Shown: piece by piece, positions 11,101 through 24,731 of the stretch
Layout: each line of letters opens with the position of its first letter
How positions within the stretch are numbered: the stretch's first letter is position 1
DNA from: Micromussa lordhowensis
Taxonomy: Eukaryota > Cnidaria > Anthozoa > Scleractinia > Lobophylliidae
NCBI GenBank assembly: GCA_964020085.1
Contig: OZ026606.1
Location: forward strand, 4,551,423-4,615,422
Reading direction: 5' to 3'
DNA: 64,000 nucleotides
The notes under the pieces: generated by a model
What the model was told of the DNA's origin: nothing
The model's database searches: none
The model's input: only the letters and a program-made list of their open reading frames with translations
Made by a program: the position numbers and the translations under genes

Positions 11101-14100
11101 TCTCTTTTCCGATATTTTGGGAAATTAACCTTGCAGCAGTAAAGAGGAAAACACTATCTATGTCCGGCAATGTGTTTATGATCAAACGATTCAATCTTAA
11201 AGAGGCACACTCGAGCACAATGACATATCAAACCAAATGGATGCCAGATAAATTTCAGATAATTACGTAAAGTCAAAATGTTTAACAGTGTTAACTTCAC
11301 TATCCACTCCCCCCCCCCCCCCGCCCCCCGTCTTCTCGTTAATTTAAGATTCATATTTTACCATGAGTGTTGTTTGGAAATACAGTCGTTGCTAGTGAGA
11401 TCTGGCCCTTCAAAACACGGGTGTAGGCATCCTATAAAGCAACAAAGAGCGCCTCATTACTTGTAAATGATATAAGCCGGGGCAATAAAGCATTTTCTTT
11501 TTATATATATCTATACACAGTGGCTATTCAATTGACAAGTTTACAGTAAGCTCACCTTTTCCTGGGCTGTAGGCGTTCCAAAGTGGACTGTACGAGTTGT
11601 ATCTGTTGTTCCATCTCTACATAGGCGTAAGTTAAAATTAACAGGAAAAGTCGTTGAAAAGCTACTATAGCTAGTGACTATCTAGTATCATAACGTCGAC
11701 ATGACATTAACATCAAGAGCAGGCGAAACCAAAGGGTTTCTCGAAGTTTTATCCCTGGCTAATTGCGGAGTTATTCAATTGTCCACAGCTTTGATGAAAG
11801 GAGCAGCTCGTGAGCTCTATTTAGAGAAGACGCATGAGGTCTGTCATGTCTACAACATATTTTATAGCTTGGCTGGGTTCTCTCTCAAATTTGGCATCAA
11901 TCATGATGTAAGTCTAATCTGATTCCCTTATATGGCAAACGGCCATATAAATAAGATTCAATTTGTGTCCAGTTTTCAACTTTGATTTCAAAAGGACATG
12001 CTTTCACTTTTAGCAATTTATCATAAAATGTCCGATTTGTCACAAAAAATGGTTCGCTTTGCCTAAACCAGCTATCGATAACTTAGGAACTTGAATAACA
12101 AATTACAATTATCCATAGAGATGGAATAGGTAGCTCTTACTTGAATTGGGATCCACTGTCAACGAGGAAGGTACTTTGATCGGTAATCTGCAAGTTTGTG
12201 CTTTCTACTGGCCTGCGAGATGAAACAAAACCTTAAGGTTAAGGTTTACTATGGCGACACTAAACGAGCCTGATATACCGCTGGACCAGAATTGTTACAA
12301 AAAGGTAGGATCACTGAGGAAACTACCGTACCCAGATTCGGCTAAAATTCTGCGTATGGCAGGTCAGTCACTTGATATTGCGCAATATCAAGACAGTAGA
12401 CACAGTTTCTGATTGGCTAATGGCGAATTTGGGTACGGCTGGGTTCGGCAACTGAATAGGCGAATGAATCCACATTAAGTGAATTGAAGTGGTTTAGAGA
12501 CAATAAAGGGCTATGTAAAACAATTCGTTTGATTTCCAGAGGTGAATTCAAGAATTGAACATTCTTACTGGTTTAAAAGTTCGGGGAATATAATATTTTA
12601 AAGCTTGGCTTCAGCTACACTCCCTTCCCCATCTGGGCAAGTCAGATGGCAGACAGTTTCATTTAAATACATCACCTTTTTTTCAATAAATGAAATGCAA
12701 GAAATTTAAGGTAAACGCAGTGGTTTCGTAAATCACCAAACATGACAAAACTGTGTCAGATCAAAAGACCATAGAAGCTACTCGTTTTAAGACGATAAAT
12801 AGAACAACAAAGGTGAAACAAAGCTACCCAATGAATTTCACAGTTTTCGTGGTGTATTTTCGTTCATTTTACCGCCTAACTCGATGTGAGCATTGATTCA
12901 CAGTCATTGCATTGCTAAAACTACGGTCACGTTGTTGTTTTGCAGAGGACTGCAAAGAAATGTACCAAGAATCAAAGCGCACGTGCAGAACCATTGTTTG
13001 CTCATTAAACCTTTTGTTTGCTGACGTTCTCGTTGCCGTCGCCGTCGTGATTTGCTAAAACTCCCTAGTTTATAACCTCTCGACGACGGCCAGTTAATCA
13101 ACGACTTACAAAAGGTGCATTATACAAAACGCCACTTTTTGTTGTAAAAGGTCATCAAACTTGATCTGTACCGCGCGTCCCTGTCTCTGTCTCTGTCAAG
13201 GTTCTGTAGTATTGATACAGTTTGAGTTATAAATGCTAACATGAGCATTTTTTAAAAAAATAAAAAAATGTTTCGCCCCCGAAAAAGACAATGGCCACTT
13301 TTCTCTGTCCACAAGATGGCCGTTGTGGAGAGACTACACCGCAGATCTCGTTAAATCAGGTGCTACAAATGTATCTATAATACGTCATTTATTTTCTGGT
13401 CAGGAAGGGAATATATATATACAACATATTTACAACAGCCTGACGAGTACCTGTAATGAATGATAGCTCCATTGGGGCCAAACCCTGCGATGGTATCGAA
13501 ACTATAACCCACGTAGTCTTTTTGTTTACTGCAAGCAACAAAAATATGAAATTAAGTACATGTAACAGCGTACAAAGCAACGATCATGTTGACATTGATG
13601 TCGAGCTCTCAGTAGATATTTTTGGGAACATTAACAACTAAAACAAACGCCCCTTAATCTCCAATGTGACATTGGAGATTAAGGTGCGTTTGTTTTAGTT
13701 GTTAAGACGATTTCCAACATTCGAGAAATAATGGCAAAAATTAAGTTACCCTCTTAGCATGGTAATATTTTGGATAAAGGTAAAAAGGTCTTACTGAGAT
13801 TTAAGTTCTCAAGCTGACCCTGCGAGGGAAAAATGAACTTCAAGTTATCTATAGTTCAGTTAAAACGGACATTTCGCATTAGTTGAAAACAGAATTACAC
13901 TCGCATTAAGCATTCTTACAAGGTTTTACATTAATTTTCTCGAGAATGCTTGGAGATTTAATTGCGGGGTCACCTAGAGAAATGAATTACAGTGAGATGC
14001 GTTAAACAGTGTTAAAAAAGTTACCGTGCCATGAGCACATAGTAGATAATTTTTGCACTTATTGCTCGAACCTTGAGCGGAATACGTCTTAATATAATTC

Positions 14101-17050
14101 GATGTCAAAGCATCTTTTTTCTGCTCAAATATAGATAGTTTTAAAACAAACCTAAAGGTCACTGATTCACCTTTTGAAATCTTCCAGTTTCTTTACTGCA
14201 GACATTTCTGTTAGGTCCTCACTTCCTTTAGCGACCTTCAGGTAAGGAAAAGAATGCTAAGTTTTGCTTTAAAAAAGTCTTATACCTTAATTAGATAGCC
14301 TCATTTTGGTTTAGTACTAAGCATATTTATGTTGGTCAAAGGAATGCACAATTATGAGTTGGAGGTTGAGGCTTTCTCTTTTTCGAATTTCTTGTAATTT
14401 GCTGAAAGACTTCTCGCGTTCTTATTGGTTAAAGAGGCGTGGGAATTCCCGTGCTATAGCTCAACATGGGACTGCACCGTTTGTCCTTTTTTGTGCACTT
14501 TGAATGGCAGCAAACAGATGAAGTTTTATTCAATTCGTTCTTTGATTTGAACACGCTTTCATATCTTGCAAATATGCTGCGACAAGATCCTATCAGAGCT
14601 ACATTTTAAGCCGTAATTTAACACATACCTCATTTTTTAGCCAGTAGAAAAACTCCAGCATTGCTGTATTGTCCTTGAGCTGTAGCAAAACAGATAAAGA
14701 TGGTAAGGGTCTTTCTCCCGCCGATCATAGTACCACTTTAAGCAATTCAATTTCATTGGACATCGCTTCTAATTTCGTTTGGAAACCGAAAGGCAGATGT
14801 CTTGTAGTTGATGCCAGATCGATAGTATTTTCATTCATCACCTGGAGGAAATCATCTTGGGCCGCACTTTCGGTCACTGATAAGAGGTGATGGCATTGGT
14901 TCGATAGATGGACGGACGAAGACAGTTTCAACGGCCGTCGAGTCTTGATTAGACTGACCCAAAGACTGAATAAGTATTTCTCTTGTGCGTTCAGCCGCTT
15001 TACTTTGAACTTGCAGGGTCTTTGTAGCTGAAAGTTGCATTAGGTGTCTTCCAAACATTGCAAGTGCCGCTGTTAGACTTCGATTGTACATCTTCCTTCG
15101 ATAATTTCAGTCTTTGAACAATGAAGGATTCAAATTGCTCAACGGAACCAGATCATTTAAATTGAGAGAAGTCAAATCAAGAAGTCATCCATATCGGAAA
15201 ACTCAGTCCAACTGACCGTGTACCGCGAGACTTACTCCGAGACGAACCAACAAAATAGAGAATCAAAAATAGAGAATCCACATGACTTCATGCAATGGAC
15301 TGTTGCTACATTAATACATTGCCGAAAATATAAGGGTGCAATTCAGAAGAAGTGTCACTTGTCATATAACTTACATGAGCCAACTTCATTCCTTCAATCT
15401 CTGTGGGATTTTTAACAGATTTCGGCAGTGCTATGGGCGAGTCCATCAGCAATAAGTTGTCCTGTTTGAAAGAAAAAAATTAACTTTAAAAGCTGACAAT
15501 ATGAACAAATCACCAATGATATCACAACAAAGATTCGGCGAAATTCTGCATACATTCTTATTGTTTATCAATTTACTTTAGTGCTCGTGGCGATTATATA
15601 TTTTATTTTGGAGTTCAACGGAGAACACTAAATGAACTTTTATGCTTCCAAAATTGTGGAGTAGCTTGCAAAATAGCTTTATGCACATTCATGCCAGACA
15701 AGCTTATTTCATCCACAGATCTTCCTTGTAAACTGAAAGTGCAAGCTTGTAAATTCAATTATAAGGAAATAAAAAATAAAAATAGCATAAAGTGTGCCAA
15801 AGGATTGAAAAGAATATCGTTGTAGGTAGCTTGGGGCATATGACGAAATCACGCATTCGGCCTATTGGTAGACTTAGCAACCAAATCGAACTCTCTTTTC
15901 CTCGTCTACTTTTTTCTTGCAGGTGAGAAGGTAGGTTCGGTAAAGGACCTGTTGTTCCTTCAATCTCCAAATTAAGAGCAATGAGCAAGATCATTGGAAT
16001 ACCTACCTGAGGAATTGCTTCTTTCATGGCGTAACTGGAAAATGGATTTAACTGAAGATGAAAAGAAAAAAGCCAAAAAAATGTGTTTAAAATCCTGTTG
16101 CTGCTGGTTATAAGGGAGAAGAGGTAAGGCTACAACAGCATGAAATGAAAGTCAGTGAACCTAAAGAACGTATTCAGAAAGTTGTCAAGGACCTCTTATT
16201 GCACAATAGCTACAATTCAAACTGGGTGATAGTTTTGAATGAATTTATATAGAAACCAGCCTTGAAGAAAGCATTAAATATAAAATGGAACTTTTTTTTA
16301 TGGTCGGAAACAAATATGTGGCATCTGAATTCATGCTTTTTCGCCGGATATAGATCTTCAACAAAAAAACGCGCTCATCGCTTTATCATTCCACCGACAC
16401 TGAACACAAGCTTACCCAGATTTTCGCATTACTTTTAGCTGCTTCGGTGTTTATGTCCCCTATAAAAATGGACGTGTTGTAAGGATGTAGTGTAGCAGCA
16501 GCTAAGTGCGTCTTTGCTTCGGGAGTCAGCCTCTCCTCTTCAATGTAAACTCTGCAAAAAAAGTGTCAATATTATCGCCCTTTTCACGGGTTACCTTACA
16601 ACTGCATAAACATGTTAAACGTTTGATTAAAGGGAGACAGTTTTGAGCACAAGCCTTTCTTAACAATGGTTTGAAGGAGGATCTTTGATAACCATCGATC
16701 ACTCATGTCTGTGTATAGATCAGTTAACTATAATTGTAATATAAGGGCTTGTAACTTAGTTAAATAATCTGAGTTGTAATGCGCATTTAAATATATCCGT
16801 ATGAAATTTGGGCATTATAAATTCTTCACTAATCTAAATATTATGGTTCATCTAACAATTATTCCATGTGGTCGTGTTGGATGTGAGTTGATAACAAAAC
16901 TTATCATAAAAACAACAATTTCCTCGATTGTCATTGGTTTAAAAGAACCCTTTTTTCCACTAATTCACTTGCCAAGTTGTTATAGGACAGTTTGTTATTG
17001 GACAGTTTGTTATCGGACAGTTTGTTATCGGACAGTTCAATAAGCCAATC

Positions 17051-17082
<32 letters not shown>

Positions 17083-20000
17083 TCAATTTCAGAGTGAAAT
17101 GAAACAATTTACGCCTCTTTTGTCAGTCTTTTAATGCAAATTTTCCCTTTTTTATAACTTGGCTATTCGTCTTTTCTCGGAAATTGTAATTTTTATGATT
17201 AATTGGTGATAAGACTTCGTGTCGTCCAATTCGGTCCGTAATCATACTCGTGATAAACAAAATCGTACTCCCGCTGCGCGGTCGTCCGATTTTGTTATCA
17301 CTCGTATGATTACAGACCGAATTGGACTCCACTCAGTCCTATTACCATTACATACGATGTGCCTCAAAAGCCAATGGAATTAACAGGTTGAAAATACTCG
17401 CCATCACTATATTACTTTATAACTGTTCTTTTCAATGATGAGCAACTTAGATTGACCAAAACGAAGTGATTGAGTGACAAGGCAGCAAAATCGTTGAAGG
17501 AATGTTCACGGTGAAAGCTGAATGAAACATGCGGAGAAAGTGAGCAAAAATAGATATGAAATAATCACAGATCTTGACATTTCTAGTACAAGACACGGGT
17601 CAGGATTTTATTTGCTTGTTGCCGCTGATCAATATATTAAAGAATGAACTAATTTTGTTGTAATGGGACACTTTGTGTATGGTACATAGTGTAAGAATCG
17701 GATAGAAAACACGTGGTAAGAATCGTTTGAAGAACTTGTTGTATGTCACGACTTCAGGAATCGTCTATACTTTCCTGTGTGGCGTTTATTACAGTGTTAA
17801 AGAAAACTGAGCTCAGAGCTGGATCCGACGTCCACTTAGGTGAAAACAAAAGAAATTGTCAATAGCTAACGGGTGGAGAGAAAGAAATTGATCTGACAAT
17901 GAGCTGTCGGTGCATGGTGCTCTTAAAGCTGATGTTTCGAAAATTCATTAGTTGTGCTGGTTTGAAAGCTTTGCCGCTAGAATAAGACTGATTTTTGTCC
18001 CTAAAATCTTTCTCGCGATTGGGAAATCTAAAATTATGCAAATTAAATTTACTGAAAGCTAAAAGACCTAATTTCACTGTTTTCCTTTTTGTGGTCATGT
18101 TCTGTTTCAAGCTTTGTGAATCGTTGGAATTTGGCGAGCAAATACGCTTAATATATAGGCAGCAATCTTAGCCAATCGTTATTATTTACAGTTATATATT
18201 TTGCTGCTATGAACACCCAGGCATTTTTCATATTAGATAAAAACTCGGTTATTCCAGCGTGGTTAACCTAGATTTGTGAGCCAATCAGAAAACAATAACC
18301 CGAAGAATAGTTGTAAACTGGAGAAAACCTAAATCAATAGCTCCTTTGGTTTAAGACTGCGGAAAAGATCGTACTGCGATATTTCTGCTACTAACATTTG
18401 TACTTACTTGATGTCGGTTGGCGTAACGATAACGAAACCGAAAAAGAAAGGGTTCGATGGTACGTCTGCTCCTCTCAAGTTCAACAACCCTGTAAATTGA
18501 CAAATATGCTATTACTTTTACCTGACAGAGAAGAAATAAGCTTCCGTTACTAGGCTTATTTTACTAAACTTAGCGTGCTTTGGCGTGGTATATTTGTGAG
18601 GATCATAGGTGCAGACTTTTATCAAATAATCTTCAAAAAAGAAAAGTATACTTACAGGCAACCTCATCAAGCGAGTACACAATAACCGCAGTCGCGTCAT
18701 TAGAAGTCATCTCGTTTCGAAGATCTTTTATTTTGTCAGACCATGTCTTTCCTGATCAGCAGTTGTAAAACAAAAAGCAAAAAATAAATGAAGAATTGAG
18801 TTTAGTTTATGCTTTAGAACTTAATTTGCCACTGAAATGTTGAAGAAGCGAGGACCCTTGTTTAGCGTAAGGGTTAGACAAGAGGTAGCTCTTTAGCATT
18901 CGCTGCCGCTTCTCACCATAACGAACGATAATATCAAATACAAGATTCGGTTCTGAAAAAAAACATTTCTGATCTAAATGATCTTGACTATTTCAATCGA
19001 TGAATTCCCCCCTCCCTTTCATTGGCCATCCGAGAGCCAAGCACACGACTTGCACAACTGCCTGCTAACAATGGTCTGCTCATACGCAGTATCGCCCGGC
19101 AGTGAGTGTCGGAGAACGATCTGGAACTTCTCGTAAACCAAAAACAAACTCGACTACTGAGTAATCGGCTGATGAGACAATTATTGTAGAATTCACTAAC
19201 CTGTGAATTTTAGTTCCAACGGGTAGATCGTAGCGTTGCTCAATGGTGGTCTGCCCTCAGTCCATATCAAATCAACAAGATTTTCAGCAATTGATTTCAC
19301 TGTAATGCTTGACTTTTGAAGCTCCTGAAGGAAAAAAAACACGTGGATCAGAAGTGGATCCAGAGGAGAGGGTTGAGGCGGTTGCAATCCCCCTTTTGAG
19401 TAGCATTTTGTTTTGTTATTTGTTCGACCATTCATAAAACAATAGAATTATTATTTCTTTATATACGCAGTTGTTTGACTTTCACCAATTGTCAAGTTAG
19501 GATCGGAAAAATAATGTAGATTTCGCGACTGCATTAATAATTTTTTATTTTTCTGGTTGAAAGGTAAGTTAAACTCTAGATTTTATATCCTTTACAAACG
19601 AGTGTCAGGAACATTGGAAATGGCGTCAGTTTTAGAGAGTGAAATGAGAAAAACTCTCCGGGAAGGGACGAGTCCAGACTTCCATAGAAGCTCGCGACTA
19701 CGGCGCTCGCCATCCGAGCCGATGGCGTCGAAAGTTATTAAGGTGTACAACGCCCCCCCTCCCCCCCTTTCAGAAATTCCTGGATCCACCCCTGTGGATC
19801 GTAATTCTACAAGCACTAATAGTGAACTGCAACTTAGCGGTTTGACACTGGTTTAATAGAGCGCCGAGTAAAAGAAGATATAACTAAGTTGATAGTTACG
19901 ATAATCACTGTACGGCTAGGGGTATAACGATAGTTGCACAGAGTGGCATATGCAGAAGTTCGTTTGTACTGTACGTAACGTAAGTAACTGTATCGTTTCT

Positions 20001-23000
20001 TGAAAGTGATGTGATATCGAATAAAACACTGAAACAAAAACAAAAAACAAAAACAAAAACAAAAACAAAAAAGAAGTTCGTTTGTCCCGTTCAGTTCGTC
20101 TGCAGTCCGCCGTACTCCTCCCTTGATCTAATCTTCCTTGTTTTGTCTGGTTTGTCATTACTTCTTGGGTTTGTTCAATTGAAAGCAAACCGGGGCTACT
20201 TTCGGTTGAAGACAATTTTACAATTCGTGGTTTAATTCTTTTTCAAAGGAATTTTTTACAGATGTTGTGAAACTCAGAGAATAGAACTAGAAATTCCCAT
20301 ACCTTGGTCATGTCCTCGTAGTCAGCTGCAAGAGTTGAAACAATAAAATCAGGCTTCTAATAAAAACGTTCTTCACTTCCTTTCCTCTTCCATATTCAAT
20401 TATCTCATGATTTCCCCATTTTGCACATGTGTTACTTTCCAATTACTAACCTTTACCTACATATAACTATAAAATATTCCAGAAGGGTCGAAGCACTAGC
20501 TCAAGTTACGCATAGCACACTCGCTTCCGTCTGTCAGTTTTGTTTAGCCTCTTCCGGGTGTTCAGTTAGTTTAAGGCGCAGCGCAAAAAATTGCGCGCGA
20601 AAAAATTGGGGAGAAGGGCGTCACCAAGCCTCTCTATTTCTTATTTTGCTCCGTCGTTTTTTCGCGCAGCTCCCCAACTAACTGAACGCCTGGAAGATAC
20701 TAGGTTTTGTTATATCCCGGTAAACTGAGCGCATATGTACGTAATTAAAAGACAAACTGCAGGAATCTACGTACAGGACATTACGCTTACGTGAGAAATC
20801 TTTAGTACGGTAGAGGGTAATGTCGCATTACTGTCTTTCTACCAATATTGTTTTCAGGTCTAAAAGAAGTGTTTAAAAATACTTGGCAAATACGTGTAAG
20901 AGGTATGTCGCGAAGTGACGTTCTATCAGGATTTGTCAGTCTTGAAAAGCTTTGTTCATTGTTTGTATCGAGTACGTACCAATTGAAATGAGATGTGCAT
21001 CAATTCCAACTGTGTCACCGCTGGAAAGTTCCTAAAAAAAGGTTAATGCTCATTCAGTAACATTTGGAATATTGTTTCATTATGTAAAACAAGCTTCGAT
21101 AACAATCTTTTAAAAGCACTTTGTCAAGGGGAACCAGTCATTTACTCAGTATAGGTGCGCAAAACACAATTAGACTTGGACAAACGGTCGAGCATCGTGA
21201 CGGATCGAGAAAAATGTCCTCGACACTCAAACCCAAGTACGAATGCGAGAGAGGGCAGTGCAGGAACGTCCTTCGCGCCAGGATTACCTGCAACCGCAAA
21301 GGACTTCGAGAAAGTCTAACAATACCATCAGTACAAGCGTTTTGGCCAAGCCAAACGGACTCGCATAACAAATTCCCGTTCACAGCATTCAAGCCTTTTT
21401 TAAACAGAACACGAGAATTCCAATGACGTTCCGTTGCGCTTTGCTTCAGATATCCGACACAACTGTGGTAGACTACTTTTTATCGTTGCCTCGGTTTGTG
21501 GAGATGAGCTAACCCACGACACCCATTTCGTTCGATTCTCTGTTTATCGCTCCTGTATGTCCAATGTTTGTTACTCGCAGGACTTGGTTATAATAAACAG
21601 CAAGCGTAATAATCAAAACATCCGTTATACACACCACTTCCACCTGTTTAGCAAAAATCATGCGGAGAGCAAGAATGGTGCAGTGGTGAGAGCGCTCGCC
21701 TCCCACCAGTGTGTCCCGGGCTCGATTCCCGGACCCAGCGTCATATGTGGGTTGAGTTTGTTGTTGGTTCTCTATTCTGCTCCGAGAGGTTTTTCTCCGG
21801 GTACTCCGGTTTTCCCCTCTCCTCAAAACCCAGCATTCCAAATTCCAATTCGATCCTGGAATACACGGGCATTTCTGAACGAGTTCTTGTGGACTCCTTG
21901 GTGCTCCGTGGGTAAACAAATTACATATTTACATTCACTTTTTTATGCGCCAATTTAAACACCGTAATCTGTTTAATGCAAACTGGGATTGCATTACATT
22001 TCAGACAGGACAATTCTGTGTCTAGGCAGGCCAGAAAAGGTTTCACAGACATCATTCAATCTCTCCATGGCACTACCAGACATTCTCACACATCGTTAAA
22101 ACTAACATTACGGGGGAAGTCGGTCGCATTGAACCTTGCTCTACGTCATTACATAGCTGCCTCGAGCCTCCTGTACTCGCACAGAGGTTGAGCCTTTGAC
22201 CGATGTAAATAAAGCCATGGGTTAAACGTCTGTTGGGGGACGTCAGAATTCTCGGTTTTCCGATTAACTTCAATCATTCAATCACTTGGTGATGAAATGT
22301 TTCTCAATGTGCTGCTTACCATGGATAACGTATACAATCCGATTTTCCGTGTCCTTATACACAACACGCGCAAGTCCGTCCGTTCTTAAGTAATAATAAT
22401 TTAAAGTAATTATTTTGAGGAACCTTTTAGGGTAACGTAAAACAAACAACTCAAACAAGAGGGTTTTTTTTCTCAGATAAAAAAAAGAAAGAAAGAAGTA
22501 GAAGAAGAAGAAAAACAAGGTATCGGCCGGGGTTTAGTGTACGTTATCCCACGATGGACAACAAGTGCATTACCTGTGATAACCATGCGGCTTGTGTTGG
22601 GGTACCTGCCACACCTAAAACAGACAAACATGGCATTTGTTCGCATATCAAACTGGTATTATTAAGAGAGGATGAATGTTAAGAGAGAGTTAATCCTCCA
22701 TATGGGTCTTATTCCCAAGGTAATCTCTTACAAGCTATTTTTAGAGATGGTACTTCGTTCTCAAGCGCCGGACAATGTTACCAAGCACGTCACGTGGATG
22801 TTTTCGTGGAGGATCAAAATGCTTGTAAAGCCGCTTGGACTGTCCACGTGACCAAACCATCTTCTTCTGCCTCGTAATACTACAGAGCTAGCTGGGAGAT
22901 GTTTGTGTTAATCAAGGCAATTGGACTGAGCGGTTTTCAATTGTGTGTCGTAATTAAAACCAAAACCAAACAAATTACTTACTGATTAGACAACTCAGCC

Positions 23001-24700
23001 AATCTCAAACCGTAGTAAAAGCCAAACCAAGACTTAAGTAATTGCCTGATTACACTCGACTGAAAACCGCTCTATTGCCTGAGAATCATATCATACATTT
23101 TCAGAACTCGCATCATGGGGCAGTAAATGATGTTGGATCGGAAAGGAAGCTCTTATTTAGCACTATTTTTGAGAACAATTCAATATTGAGCCTGTTTTAA
23201 ACATGGGTTCAATAGCGAAGCGCGCGAGGCCTAAAAATAGAATGCAAATGATTATATCCCCCACGAGGGTCGTAGAACATCAGCGTATTCTGAGTGGAAC
23301 TGGACGGAATCTAGGCGAAGTTTTCGTTTTAAAAATGTGTTTTAGGAACACCGGCTGTATTAGAAAGTGTTTTAGGAAAATCGTCCGCCATTCCAGTTTG
23401 TTTGTCTGAGTCTTGTCTGAGTCATGACGTCACTCGCGCGCTTTGCTATTACTCCCATGTTCGCGCGTAGTTCATAGACTAGTTACCCGATTTCATTAAC
23501 GTCCAGTTGTCATCCAATTGCATGGTGGCTTGAAGGAAGTAGCGACCATCGGTCCACATTGCAGCCTTCGTCAACGTTACGACGGCATCACCTAAATAAG
23601 CAACAGAGATATGGATTAAATAAGAAAGTACATCATACAGTTCATCGCATCTGCCGATCATGTACATTTTAAGGTACTGCAGCTGTAAGTTAACCCAATG
23701 ACTTTGTTCCACTTCTGACGTCATCACCTTTCGCCAAAATTAGGAACACTTATACTCAAGTTCTGCAGGAGGAAAAGATCTTTCCAATGATACCCAGATC
23801 AGAGTGTTTGGGTCAATTGTGCACGAAAATGCCTAGAAACTTGAGTGAAAACCTCTGAGCACGATTTCCCACAACTACACTTGGCTATGATTCGCTCCGA
23901 CGAAGGGCTAACGCTCGAAACGTCAGCTTCCGAATCTCTTTACGGTGGTCAATTCACAATATCAACCCAGTTGATAAAACCAAATACACTTGGCTACTCC
24001 GTGGTAAGAATTTTCCATCTTGATGATGCTTTCTCGGGAATTCTTCAACTAGAAGCAAGCCCAGTAAATGGATAACAACTACAGTAAAAAGAAAAGAAAA
24101 GGAGAAAAAAGAAACGCCAAAAAACAACTGGAAAGCCTAAAAACGTAGATCTCAAATGTTTGATTTGTGCATACGCCCGTGCAAAAATGTCATAAAACAA
24201 ATGTTGCAAATGCCTTCATGATCCTTCATGGGTAGATTGGAGCAGATATCCGTTATGAAAATGTCCAAGATATCCAAAAATGCGTTTTTTGCTAAAACTC
24301 TCCAGGTGTCGATGGGTTAAATCAACAAAATTAAGCCAAGAAATAGAGACGAAAAAAGCAGGAATACCAAGACGCAATAAAGTGCTTAACCTTACCACTT
24401 GAGCCCGTAAAGCCCGATATGTACTGGCGTCGTTGAAAGCGTGGGGCGACATATTCACTCTACATTTATAAGAGAGAGAAACATAAGTATCATTCAGTTC
24501 TCAATAAAAAGGGCAAATAAGAAGTCTGCAATTGCAGGGCCTTTGCTTGATGGCAGGAGTGTCTAAAACGTCATGTTTTGAACTCACACGGGGCGATTTG
24601 TATAGGTAATCGAATGATTTCGAGTGCAATTTGGAATAAATAAGCACAAGTAAATTTTTCAAAGACTACAAAAAATTTGTAGTTTTTGAAAAATTTACGA

Positions 24701-24731
<31 letters not shown>

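Noticed and set aside
20030..20073. Stand-alone AAAAAC microsatellite
   Set aside because: The 14-bp flanking duplication shows that it is the tail of a retro-insertion.
21434..21958. 174-codon open frame
   Set aside because: It runs through a tRNA-derived SINE; the frame shows no protein family and is overlapped by an equally long antisense frame.
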